A stretch of 64,000 bases of DNA from Gemmatimonas sp. (GTDB lineage: Bacteria; Gemmatimonadota; Gemmatimonadetes; Gemmatimonadales; Gemmatimonadaceae), in assembly GCF_027531815.1 (NCBI RefSeq), contig NZ_JAPZSK010000014.1:62001-126000 (forward strand). The letters are read 5' to 3'. Below are positions 35,348 to 43,598 of the stretch, piece after piece. The position numbers were made by a program, and so were the translations under genes. Every line of letters starts with the position of its first letter. Position 1 is the stretch's first letter. The notes under the pieces are model-generated. The model was not told the DNA's origin, ran no database searches, and saw only the letters and a program-made list of their open reading frames with translations.

Positions 35348-35986
35348 TCAGCGCTCGGCCACGTAGACCGCCTGCTGCGTGAATCGCGGCTGCTCGATTT
35401 CCTGAAGGAGCACCCGCGCCAGCGTGGCGCGCGACACCTGGCTGCCGGCGCCCATGGACAGGGTGCTGTCGACCTGCACCTTGTCGGTCGCCGACGTGTC
35501 GGTCAGCGTGCCTGGCTTCACGACCGTCCATCCGTCGAGTCGGCTGGCGCGTATCAGTCGCTCCTGTTCGTCCCGGTCTTCCATCATGCCGTCGTGCGCC
35601 GACCGACGGGCGAACAGGTTCTTGAGCTTCATGGTGAGCCCCATGTTGCCGGCGCTCTCCCCCACCATCGCCCCGGTCACCACCAGCAGGCGTGACTGCT
35701 CGAGTGTCTTCATGGTGCTCACCACCAGCTTCGTGGCGGCGGCAAGGTACGGCACGCGGGCGTCATGCTTGTGCCCCAGCAGCACCACCGCCACATCGGC
35801 GCCGCGCAACACTTCGCGCACGGCGGTGGGGTCGGCCAGCGATCCGACGATGACCGTGGCATTTTCCGGCACCTGTTCGGCCGGCTTCGCCCGGTAGTGC
35901 AGGCGCAGGGCATGCCCGGCCGCCGCCGCGACGCCAATGAACTGGTGCCCAAGCCGACTCGAGGCTCCGTACACCCCAATGATCAT
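35348..35986 (-). CDS. NAD(P)H-binding NmrA-like protein
   Basis: 212 residues. MIIGVYGASSRLGHQFIGVA is an atypical SDR Rossmann start (GxxxxxG), followed by VIVGSLADPTAVREVLRGAD, VVLLGHK and LLVVTGAMVG, then a short C-terminal part with VKPGTLTD. It resembles YwnB/NmrA-like reductases or redox sensors. No catalytic Tyr-Lys pair is evident. First gene of the NmrA-cupin-SDR-ilvE cluster (19 bp before the cupin) and divergent from fhs. Confidence 0.82.
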   Translation of the reverse strand: MIIGVYGASSRLGHQFIGVAAAAGHALRLHYRAKPAEQVPENATVIVGSLADPTAVREVLRGADVAVVLLGHKHDARVPYLAAATKLVVSTMKTLEQSRLLVVTGAMVGESAGNMGLTMKLKNLFARRSAHDGMMEDRDEQERLIRASRLDGWTVVKPGTLTDTSATDKVQVDSTLSMGAGSQVSRATLARVLLQEIEQPRFTQQAVYVAER

Positions 35987-36052
35987 CGCGACGCCTCGGT
36001 GTGACAGGCAGGCGGTCGGGCGCAGGGCGCTCGGCGAGTCCCGGCGTTCTGT

Positions 36053-36060
36053 GCTAGTAT
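36053..36060 (+). promoter_or_regulatory. Candidate extended -10 promoter for fhs
   Basis: GCTAGTAT preceded by GT gives TG-N-TAGTAT, an extended -10 element, with no clear -35. The -10 covers the first in-frame ATG (36059), which argues that the real fhs start is the ATG at 36110. Confidence 0.4.
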
Positions 36061-36109
36061 GGAAAAAAGCGCCATCCCACAACATGCACCCGCAACCCGC
36101 CGGACCGCC

Positions 36110-37795
36110 ATGACAGTGCAACCTGCCGCCGTCCCCACCGACATCGAGATCGCCCAGCAGGCGGTCATACGCCCGATTCGCGACGTGGCCGCCGATCTGG
36201 GGCTGGAGGAGGACGACATTGACCTGTACGGAAAGTACAAGGCCAAGCTGCCGCTCTCCCTGGCGGCCGCCCCGGCCAAGGGACGACTGGTGCTCGTCAC
36301 TGCCATCAACCCCACGCCGGCGGGCGAGGGCAAGAGCACCGTGAGCGTGGGGCTCTCCCAGGCGTTCCGGCGCCTCGGGCACAACGCCATCCTCTGCATG
36401 CGCGAGCCGAGCCTCGGCCCGGTATTCGGCGTCAAGGGGGGCGCAGCGGGGGGCGGGTATTCGCAGGTGCTGCCCATGGACGACATCAATCTGCACTTCA
36501 CCGGCGACTTCCACGCCATCGCCAGTGCCCATGCGCTGTTGTCGGCGATGATCGACAATCACCTCTACCACGGCAACGCGTTGGGGATCAACCCCAAGGG
36601 CATCACGTGGCCGCGCACGATCGACATGAACGACCGCGCCCTGCGCACCGCCATCATTGGCGTGGGCACCGGCAACGGGACCATGCGCGAGGAGCGGTGG
36701 GTGATCATTCCCGCCAGCGAAATCATGGCCATTGTGGCACTGGCCGCCGACGCGGACGACCTCGAGCAGCGGCTCGGCAACATCATCGTCGGCACCACGT
36801 TGGGCAAGGACAAGAAGCCGGTGTACGCGCGGGATCTCGGCGCCACCGGCGCCATGACGCTGCTGCTCAAGGATGCGCTGCGCCCCAATCTCGTGCAGAC
36901 GCTCGAAGGGGGGCCCGCCATCCTGCACGCGGGCCCGTTCGGCAACATTGCGCACGGCTGCAACTCGCTCGTGGCCACACGGGCGGGGCTGGCGCTCGGC
37001 GACATCGTGGTCACCGAGGCAGGGTTCGGCAGCGATCTGGGCGCCGAGAAGTTCTTCGACATCAAGTGCCGGGCCGGGGGACTCACCCCCGAAGCCGCAG
37101 TGCTCGTGGCCACGGTGCGCTCACTCAAGATGCAGGGTGGTGTCCCCAAGCCCGAACTCGATCGCGAGAATGTGGGCGCCCTCGAGCGTGGGCTGCCCCA
37201 TGTGGCGCACCATGTGCGCAATGTGCAGCAGTTCGGCGTGCCGGTGGTGGTGGCCATCAACCGGCGCACCAGCGACAGTGCGGCGGAGCTCGAGCTGGTG
37301 CGCACTTTCGTGGAGCAGCTCGGGGTGCCGGTGGCGCTTTGCAATGTGTGGGCCGAGGGCGGGGCGGGCGGCGAAGCGCTCGCGCGCGAAGTGCTCACGC
37401 TGCTGGAAAGCCGACGCGCGGCGTTCCGTCCGCTGTACGACACCAGCCGCCCCATTCGCGAGAAGATCCGCACGGTGGCCCAACAGGTCTACGGCGCCGA
37501 CGGGGTGGACTTTTCCAGTGCCGCGGAAAAGAGCATCGACTGGCTCGAGGCCAATGGACTGGGCCACACGCCGGTGTGCATGGCGAAAACGCAGTACTCA
37601 CTCACCGATGACGCCTCGCGCCTGAACGTGCCCACCGGGTTCCGCATCACGGTGAACGAAGTGTACGGCAGCGCCGGCGCCGGATTCGTGGTGGCCAAGT
37701 GCGGCGACATCATGACCATGCCCGGCCTGGCCAAGAAGCCCGCGGCCGAAGGCATGCGCCTGCGCCCCGACGGGACGATCGAGGGGCTCAGCTGA
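36110..37795 (+). CDS. fhs: Formate-tetrahydrofolate ligase
   Basis: 561 residues from ATG 36110, the normal family length (~555-560). ATP-binding loop NPTPAGEGKSTVSVGL, then REPSLGPVFGVKGGAAGGGY and HFTGDFHAI, both diagnostic. It makes 10-formyl-THF from formate, THF and ATP, feeding purine and formyl-Met synthesis or one-carbon salvage. An ATG at 36059 would add 17 residues but overlaps a likely -10 box. Convergent with yigZ, leaving 15 bp between stops. Confidence 0.95.
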   Translation: MTVQPAAVPTDIEIAQQAVIRPIRDVAADLGLEEDDIDLYGKYKAKLPLSLAAAPAKGRLVLVTAINPTPAGEGKSTVSVGLSQAFRRLGHNAILCMREPSLGPVFGVKGGAAGGGYSQVLPMDDINLHFTGDFHAIASAHALLSAMIDNHLYHGNALGINPKGITWPRTIDMNDRALRTAIIGVGTGNGTMREERWVIIPASEIMAIVALAADADDLEQRLGNIIVGTTLGKDKKPVYARDLGATGAMTLLLKDALRPNLVQTLEGGPAILHAGPFGNIAHGCNSLVATRAGLALGDIVVTEAGFGSDLGAEKFFDIKCRAGGLTPEAAVLVATVRSLKMQGGVPKPELDRENVGALERGLPHVAHHVRNVQQFGVPVVVAINRRTSDSAAELELVRTFVEQLGVPVALCNVWAEGGAGGEALAREVLTLLESRRAAFRPLYDTSRPIREKIRTVAQQVYGADGVDFSSAAEKSIDWLEANGLGHTPVCMAKTQYSLTDDASRLNVPTGFRITVNEVYGSAGAGFVVAKCGDIMTMPGLAKKPAAEGMRLRPDGTIEGLS

Positions 37796-37810
37796 GCGAC
37801 GCCGCCAACC

Positions 37811-38428
37811 TCAATCCAGCAGCTGCACGGCGCCACTGCCGCGGGTGAGATTGGCCACCGTCGTGGCGAGTGCCGCCACCGACGCGCGGGGCAGCTTCAC
37901 CGTGAAGCCAGCCTGTTCGCGGAAGTCCTGCGACAGGACCTCCGCGTCGAGGGTGGGCAACAGCTGCTGGATGGCGCCGATGTGGGCGTAGCCCACGGCG
38001 AACCGTACGCGCACCGTGTCGACATGCACGACCGTAGGGAGCGACGCCAGCGCCTCCTGCACCGCCCCGCCGTAGGCCTTCACCAGCCCGCCGGTGCCCA
38101 GCTTCGTGCCACCGTAGTAGCGGGTGACCACCGCCGCGATGTCCCCGAGGCCGCTGTGCTGCAGCACCGTGAGCATCGGCCGACCGGCGGTGCCGTGCGG
38201 CTCGCCGTCGTCGCTGAGGCCGATGCGATCGGTGCTGCCGGGGGCGCCGATCAGATACGCCCAGCAGTTGTGCGTGGCGTCCGCGAACTCGGCCCCCATG
38301 GCCTTGATGAACGCCTGCGCCTCGTCGATGCGGGTGGTCGGCGCGACGGTGCAGATGAAGCGACTGCGGTCGATCACCTGCTCCACACGGTGGGGGCCGC
38401 GGGGCATGGGGTACCGCACGTCATCCAT
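37811..38428 (-). CDS. yigZ: YigZ/IMPACT family protein
   Basis: 205 residues. UPF0029 N-terminal domain with RSRFICTVAPTTRIDEAQAF, ATHNCWAYLIG, SDDGEPHGTAGRPML and VTRYYGGTKLGTGGLVKAYG, all characteristic; the C-terminal ~70 residues form the DUF1949 ferredoxin-like domain. The eukaryotic relative IMPACT modulates GCN2; the bacterial function is unknown. It begins 15 bp after the rhlE stop on the same strand, so the two are probably cotranscribed. Confidence 0.92.
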   Translation of the reverse strand: MDDVRYPMPRGPHRVEQVIDRSRFICTVAPTTRIDEAQAFIKAMGAEFADATHNCWAYLIGAPGSTDRIGLSDDGEPHGTAGRPMLTVLQHSGLGDIAAVVTRYYGGTKLGTGGLVKAYGGAVQEALASLPTVVHVDTVRVRFAVGYAHIGAIQQLLPTLDAEVLSQDFREQAGFTVKLPRASVAALATTVANLTRGSGAVQLLD

Positions 38429-38442
38429 GCGGCGGCAGTGGC

Positions 38443-39897
38443 TTACTTGTAGGGGCTGTCGTTCCGGGCGCCACCGCCGCCGCCACCGCCACCGGGACGG
38501 CGCGGACCACGACGACGACGGGCGCCGCCCTTGGGCGCCTCGCCGGCCACGGGCGTCGAGCGATTGCCGGCGGCCGGCGCAGAACGCGGCCCCCGCTCGG
38601 TCTTCGCCGGCTTGGCCGTGCGCCGCGCCGCCTCGGCGTCCTGCGCTGCCGTTCGGCGCGCCGCCTTCTCCGCCGCGCGCGCGCGATCCTCCGCCTTCTT
38701 CTTGCGAATTTCGGCGATGCGCTCGGCGATGGGCACCTCGAGCTTCGCCTGCGGCTTGGCCGTGTAGTCGAAGTCCGGCACGGTGACCCGTGGCAGCTGC
38801 TTCTTGATGGCGCGCTCGATGAGCTTGAGTTCGCCCTCTTCTTCCGGGCTGACGAAGGTGAAGGCCTCACCGGTCGCTTCGGCGCGCGCGGTGCGCCCCA
38901 CGCGGTGGATGTAGTCCTCCGCCGCCACCGGCACATCGAAGTTCACCACATGGCCCAGTGCCTCCACATCAATGCCGCGCGCGGCAATGTCGGTGGCAAC
39001 GAGCACCTGATACGTGCCGTCCTTGAAGCCGGCGAGTGCCTGTGTGCGCTGGCTCTGCGAGCGGTTGCCGTGAATGCGCTCGGCCTTGATGCCGGCCGTG
39101 ACGAGTTGGCTGGCCAACCGGTTCGCGCGGTGCTTGGTGCGGGTGAACACCAAGGCCTGCGGCATGTCGCCACGCTTGAGCAACGCCACCAGCAGGGCGC
39201 TCTTGAGGTCCTGCGACACCGGGTACACCGCCTGCGTGATCCCCTTGGCCGGGGCGGCCTGACGCTGAAGGTTGAGGGTGGCCGGCTTGTTGAGCATCTC
39301 CTGCGCGAGCGCCGCAATTGGCGGCGGCATGGTCGCGCTGAAGAACAATGTTTGCCGCTTGGTCGCCGGCAGGTGCCGCAGGATCTTCTTGATTTCGGGG
39401 AGGAAGCCCATGTCGAGCATGCGATCGGCCTCGTCGAGCACGAGGAACTCGAGGGCGTCCAGCTTGGCGTACGACTGCCGGAAGTGATCGAGCAAGCGGC
39501 CTGGCGTGGCCACCATGACATCCACGCCACTGCGGAAGGCGTGCTCCTGCGGCCCCATGCCCACCCCGCCGAACACGGCGGCCCCGGTGAGCGGAGTATG
39601 TGTGGCCACATCGTTGAAGCTCTGCACGATCTGGGCGGCCAGTTCACGCGTGGGCGTGAGCACCAGGGCGCGTGTCTTGCCACGCGGCCGCGTCATGAGA
39701 TGATGCAGGATGGGAAGCAGGAAGGCGTACGTCTTGCCGCTGCCGGTCATGGCGCAGGCCAGCAGGTCGCGCCCCTCGAGTGCCGGCGGGATACTCTCGC
39801 CCTGAATGGGCGTGGGCCGGGCGAAGCCGAGGTCCTTGAGGCCTTGCAGAAGACTCGGGTGCAGCTGAAGCGAAGTAAACGTGTGTGAAGCAGTCAC
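38443..39897 (-). CDS. rhlE: RhlE-type DEAD-box RNA helicase
   Basis: 484 residues. Core: ARPTPIQGESIPPAL (Q motif), MTGSGKT (Walker A), LTPTRELAAQI, VATPGRLLDHF, LDEADRMLDMGFLPEIKK, SATMPPPIA, and HRVGRTARAEATG (motif VI). The C-terminal ~110 residues are Lys/Arg/Ala-rich and end in a glycine tract, RRRRGPRRPGGGG, an unstructured RNA-binding tail typical of RhlE. Likely roles are ribosome maturation and RNA decay. Divergent from the sulfatase gene. Confidence 0.93.
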   Translation of the reverse strand: MTASHTFTSLQLHPSLLQGLKDLGFARPTPIQGESIPPALEGRDLLACAMTGSGKTYAFLLPILHHLMTRPRGKTRALVLTPTRELAAQIVQSFNDVATHTPLTGAAVFGGVGMGPQEHAFRSGVDVMVATPGRLLDHFRQSYAKLDALEFLVLDEADRMLDMGFLPEIKKILRHLPATKRQTLFFSATMPPPIAALAQEMLNKPATLNLQRQAAPAKGITQAVYPVSQDLKSALLVALLKRGDMPQALVFTRTKHRANRLASQLVTAGIKAERIHGNRSQSQRTQALAGFKDGTYQVLVATDIAARGIDVEALGHVVNFDVPVAAEDYIHRVGRTARAEATGEAFTFVSPEEEGELKLIERAIKKQLPRVTVPDFDYTAKPQAKLEVPIAERIAEIRKKKAEDRARAAEKAARRTAAQDAEAARRTAKPAKTERGPRSAPAAGNRSTPVAGEAPKGGARRRRGPRRPGGGGGGGGARNDSPYK

Positions 39898-39980
39898 GAA
39901 GTCTGGTCTGGATAGTTTGTGTTCGTCAAAGCTCGCCGATTGCTCTAGCCGACGCCATGCCCGCGGCCGGATATTGGCGC

Positions 39981-41402
39981 ATGACCCGTTTCACTGTCCG
40001 TGCGTCGCGGTCTCACCGGTGGCGCGTAATCGCGTGCAGCATACTCGCTTGCGGCGTGTTGACCGCCGTGCCGCCGGCGGTGCCGGCGCAATCGCCACCG
40101 CCCGCCGCTCCCGCGGTGCGGCCCAATGTGGTCCTCATCATCACCGATGATCTGGGCTTCGCCGACATCGGGCCGTACGGCGCCACCGACGTGCGCACGC
40201 CGCATCTCGACCGTCTGGCGCGCGAGGGGACGCGCTTCACGCAGTTCTACGCCAACGGCGTGCTGTGCACCCCCACGCGCGCCGGCCTCATTACCGGACG
40301 CTATCAGCAGCGCTACGGCCTCGAGGTGCCACTTGGCGGGCCGGCCTCCGGTGAACGTGGTGGCCTGGTGCCGACGGGCACCTCGCTGCCGCAGCTGCTG
40401 CGGGCCAACGGGTACACCACCGCCCTCGTGGGCAAGTGGCACCTGGGCTACGCGCCAACGATGTCCCCGGGGGCGCATGGCTTCGACTGGTTCTGGGGGC
40501 TCAAGAGCGGATATCACGACTACTACCAGCACACGGACGGTGCCGGACTCCCCGACCTGTACGAAAACGACACCCCCATTCGGGCGGAGGGGTACAGCAC
40601 CGATCTCATTGCGCAGCAGGCCGTGGCCTTCGTTGAGCGGGAACGTCACCGCCCCTTCTTCATCGACGTCGCCTTCAACGCGCCGCACTGGCCCTTCCAG
40701 CCACCCGATCATCCCAGCGTGGCCCGCGCCAATGGCCGACTCCTGAGCCCCAGCGATTCGGCGGCGGGGACGCGTGCCGATTATGTGGCGATGGTGGAGC
40801 GTCTGGACCGCGGGGTGGGAACGATTCTGCGCGCGCTCGACCGGCTGGCGCTGCGCGAACGCACCATCGTGATCTTCACCAACGACAACGGCGGCGAGTG
40901 GCTCTCGAACAACGGCCCCTTCTTCAACCGCAAGTACACCGTGTGGGAAGGCGGCATTCGAGTGCCCACGATTGTGCGGTGGCCGGGGCGGGTCCCCGCC
41001 AATGCGCGCACGGCGCAGGTGGGCATCACCATGGATCTGACCGCGTCGGTGCTCGCGGCAACCGCGACCCCCGTGCCCGATTCCGCTCGCCTCGAGGGCA
41101 TCGATCTCTTCCCGGTGCTGCGCGGCGCACGGCCCATTGTGCCCCGCACGCTCTTCTGGCGGTCGACCTTCGAAGGCCGGACGCAACGCGCCGTGCGCGA
41201 CGGCCGCTGGAAGTATGTGCGCGATGCCAATCATGATTTCGTGTTCGACCTGAGTACCGACACCGGGGAGCGCCGCGATCTCACGCGCACGCACCCAGAA
41301 ATCGCCCGCCGGCTTCGGCAGCGCCTGCTCGCCTGGGAGCAGGAGGTCGATACCGAAGCCCATTCCCGCCGGGTCACGCACGGCGACCCGAAGGAGCCTT
41401 GA
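39981..41402 (+). CDS. Secreted sulfatase (arylsulfatase family, Cys-type)
   Basis: 473 residues from ATG 39981, which begins a signal peptide (MTRFTVRASRSHRWRVIACS, hydrophobic stretch, AVPAQ). The sulfatase signature CTPTRAGLITGR (C-x-P-x-R-x4-T-G) gives a cysteine to be converted to formylglycine, so a formylglycine-generating enzyme must be encoded elsewhere. Metal-binding residues occur in VVLIITDDLGFAD and FTNDNGGEW, and KWHLG supplies the usual active-site Lys/His. It would release sulfate from a sugar or aryl ester in the periplasm. The stop overlaps the next start (TGATG). Confidence 0.92.
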   Translation: MTRFTVRASRSHRWRVIACSILACGVLTAVPPAVPAQSPPPAAPAVRPNVVLIITDDLGFADIGPYGATDVRTPHLDRLAREGTRFTQFYANGVLCTPTRAGLITGRYQQRYGLEVPLGGPASGERGGLVPTGTSLPQLLRANGYTTALVGKWHLGYAPTMSPGAHGFDWFWGLKSGYHDYYQHTDGAGLPDLYENDTPIRAEGYSTDLIAQQAVAFVERERHRPFFIDVAFNAPHWPFQPPDHPSVARANGRLLSPSDSAAGTRADYVAMVERLDRGVGTILRALDRLALRERTIVIFTNDNGGEWLSNNGPFFNRKYTVWEGGIRVPTIVRWPGRVPANARTAQVGITMDLTASVLAATATPVPDSARLEGIDLFPVLRGARPIVPRTLFWRSTFEGRTQRAVRDGRWKYVRDANHDFVFDLSTDTGERRDLTRTHPEIARRLRQRLLAWEQEVDTEAHSRRVTHGDPKEP

Positions 41403-43531
41403 TGCACTGGCCGCTCTCCCCCCGCACGCCGGTGGCGCTGCTGGTCGCCCTGTTGGTGGCGACTGCTGCACCCGCCACGGCGCAAACGCCGCCCTCGGTG
41501 CGCGCCATCGAGGCCGCCCCGTTTCCGTCCGCCATGGTGGCCTCGCCACGGGGTGACCTCGTGGCCTGGGTACACAACACCGAAGGGGTACGCAGCATCT
41601 TCGTGGCCGCGGCGCCCGCGTACGCCGCCCGGCGCGTCGTGCATTTCGGGGCCGATGACGGACAGGAAGTAGCCCAGCTCGCCTTCTCCGCCGATGGACG
41701 GACGCTCTGGTTCGTTCGCGGCAGCGGTCCCAACCGTGCGGGAGAGAACCCCAACCCCACCAGCGATCCGACCGGCGCCGAGCAGGCGATCTGGCGGGTG
41801 CGACTCGACGCGAACGGGGCCGGAGCCGAACGCGTCACCGAGGGGAGCACCCCAACGCCCGCGCCATCGGGAGAGGGGCTGCTGTTCGCGCGCCGCGGCC
41901 AGGTCATGACATTGACCACCACGGGAAGCACGGGGGAAGCCGCACCACTCTTCCGCATGCGTGGGAGCGCGAGTGAATTCCGCTGGTCTCCCAACGGCGA
42001 CATGGTGGCTGTGGTGTCGAGCCGCGGGACGCACGCCTATGTGGGCGTGTACGACCTGCGGGCGAAGAGCCTGCGGTGGATGTCGCCCAGCACCGACACC
42101 GACGGTTCGCCGGTGTGGTCGCCCGACGGCACGCGGCTGGCTTTCCTGCGACAGCCCTACGAACGACGCCGCATGATCTTCCTGGCGGTGCGCACGGCCC
42201 AGCCGTGGAGCATTCAGGTGGCCAATGTCGCCACCGGCGTGGCCTCGCCGGTGTTTCGTGCGTCCCCCGGCACCGGCTCCGCCTTCTGGCCCATGCAGGC
42301 GGAAACGCAGCTGCTCTGGAGCGCCGACGACCGCCTCGTGTTTCCGTGGGAGCGCGACGGGTTCCTGCACCTGTACAGTGTGCCGGCAGCAGGTGGCGCC
42401 TATACCCAGCTCGATCGCGGCCCGCACGAGGTGGAATTCGTCACGCTCGACCGCACGCGCACCCAGCTGCTCTTCAACTCCAACCAGGGTGATCGTGATC
42501 GCCGGCACCTGTGGCGTGTGAGTCCTGCCGGCGGCAATGCGCCCACGCCCCTCACCGGCGGGGCCAGCATCGAGTGGATGCCCACGCCACTGGCCGACGG
42601 CAGTGTGGCCTTCCTGCGGAGCGATGCACGGCTGCCGGCGCATGCGTCCATCATCACGGCCACGGGCACCACGTTCGCCGCCGCCCGGTATCTCGCCCCC
42701 GAAACCATGCCGGCTGACTTCCCCAGCCGGGAGCTCGTGGTGCCGAGCGCCGTGGACATCACGGCGGCCGACGGCATCACGAGTCATGCGCAGCTGTTCC
42801 TGCCACCGGCCGGTCGGTTCAGTGGCAGGCGGCCGGCCATCATCTTCCTGCATGGCGGCTCGCGCCGGCAGATGCTGCTGGGATGGAACTACGGGGCGTA
42901 CTACCACCACGCGTACGCCTTCAACCAGGCACTCGCCCTGCGCGGATGGGTGGTGCTCTCGCTCAACTTCCGCAGCGGCATCGGCTACGGACGCGACTTC
43001 CGCGAAGCGCTCGACTACGGCGCCGGCGGCGCCAGTGAGTACCGCGATGTGGTGGCCGCCGCGCGGTGGCTGCGTGCGCGCGCCGACGTGGACACCGGCA
43101 AGGTCGCGCTGTGGGGAGGCAGTTACGGCGGCTATCTCACCGCCCAGGGGCTGTCACGCAACCCCGAACTCTTTGCGGCCGGCGTGGACGTGCACGGCGT
43201 GCACGATTGGAACGTGGGGATCCAGACGTTCCTCACCGACTACAACGCGCTCGAGGAGCCGGCCGCCTCCCGCCTGGCGTTCCTGTCGTCACCGCTCTCG
43301 CAGGTGCGCCAGTGGAAGGACCCGGTCCTGCTCATTCACGGGGACGACGATCGCAACGTGCGCTTCATCGAGACGCTCACGCTCATACAGCGGCTGCGCG
43401 CGCAGAATGTGCCCGTGGAACAGCTGGTGCTGCCCGACGAGATTCACGGCTTCCTGCGGCACGAGTCATGGATGCGCGTGTTCGAATCGGCCCTCGACTT
43501 CCTCGACCGGCGGGTGCTGCGGCAGAAGTGA
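41402..43531 (+). CDS. Secreted S9-family prolyl oligopeptidase-like peptidase
   Basis: 709 residues. Signal peptide MHWPLSPRTPVALLVALLVATAAPATA, then a beta-propeller/TolB-like region (~45-440) with repeated SPDG/SPNG turns (WSPNGDMVAVV, WSPDGTRLAFL). The alpha/beta hydrolase domain (~450-709) has nucleophile GGSYGGYL, Asp in LLIHGDDDRNVRF and His in DEIHGFLRHE, the DPP/acylaminoacyl-peptidase pattern. An AAGGAG ribosome site with 5-nt spacing selects ATG 41402 over the in-frame TTG at 41399. It is coupled to the sulfatase. Confidence 0.92.
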   Translation: MHWPLSPRTPVALLVALLVATAAPATAQTPPSVRAIEAAPFPSAMVASPRGDLVAWVHNTEGVRSIFVAAAPAYAARRVVHFGADDGQEVAQLAFSADGRTLWFVRGSGPNRAGENPNPTSDPTGAEQAIWRVRLDANGAGAERVTEGSTPTPAPSGEGLLFARRGQVMTLTTTGSTGEAAPLFRMRGSASEFRWSPNGDMVAVVSSRGTHAYVGVYDLRAKSLRWMSPSTDTDGSPVWSPDGTRLAFLRQPYERRRMIFLAVRTAQPWSIQVANVATGVASPVFRASPGTGSAFWPMQAETQLLWSADDRLVFPWERDGFLHLYSVPAAGGAYTQLDRGPHEVEFVTLDRTRTQLLFNSNQGDRDRRHLWRVSPAGGNAPTPLTGGASIEWMPTPLADGSVAFLRSDARLPAHASIITATGTTFAAARYLAPETMPADFPSRELVVPSAVDITAADGITSHAQLFLPPAGRFSGRRPAIIFLHGGSRRQMLLGWNYGAYYHHAYAFNQALALRGWVVLSLNFRSGIGYGRDFREALDYGAGGASEYRDVVAAARWLRARADVDTGKVALWGGSYGGYLTAQGLSRNPELFAAGVDVHGVHDWNVGIQTFLTDYNALEEPAASRLAFLSSPLSQVRQWKDPVLLIHGDDDRNVRFIETLTLIQRLRAQNVPVEQLVLPDEIHGFLRHESWMRVFESALDFLDRRVLRQK

Positions 43532-43598
43532 GCGGTGAGATGCGAGCGGTGCGTGGGCGAGTCGACCATGGAGCTGGAGCATTGAGCCCGGATCGCCG

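Noticed and set aside
27755-39897. Two DEAD-box helicase genes as a recent segmental duplication
   Set aside because: They differ in tail domains (DbpA-type versus Gly-rich RhlE tail), motif details and neighbours; they are distinct paralogues.
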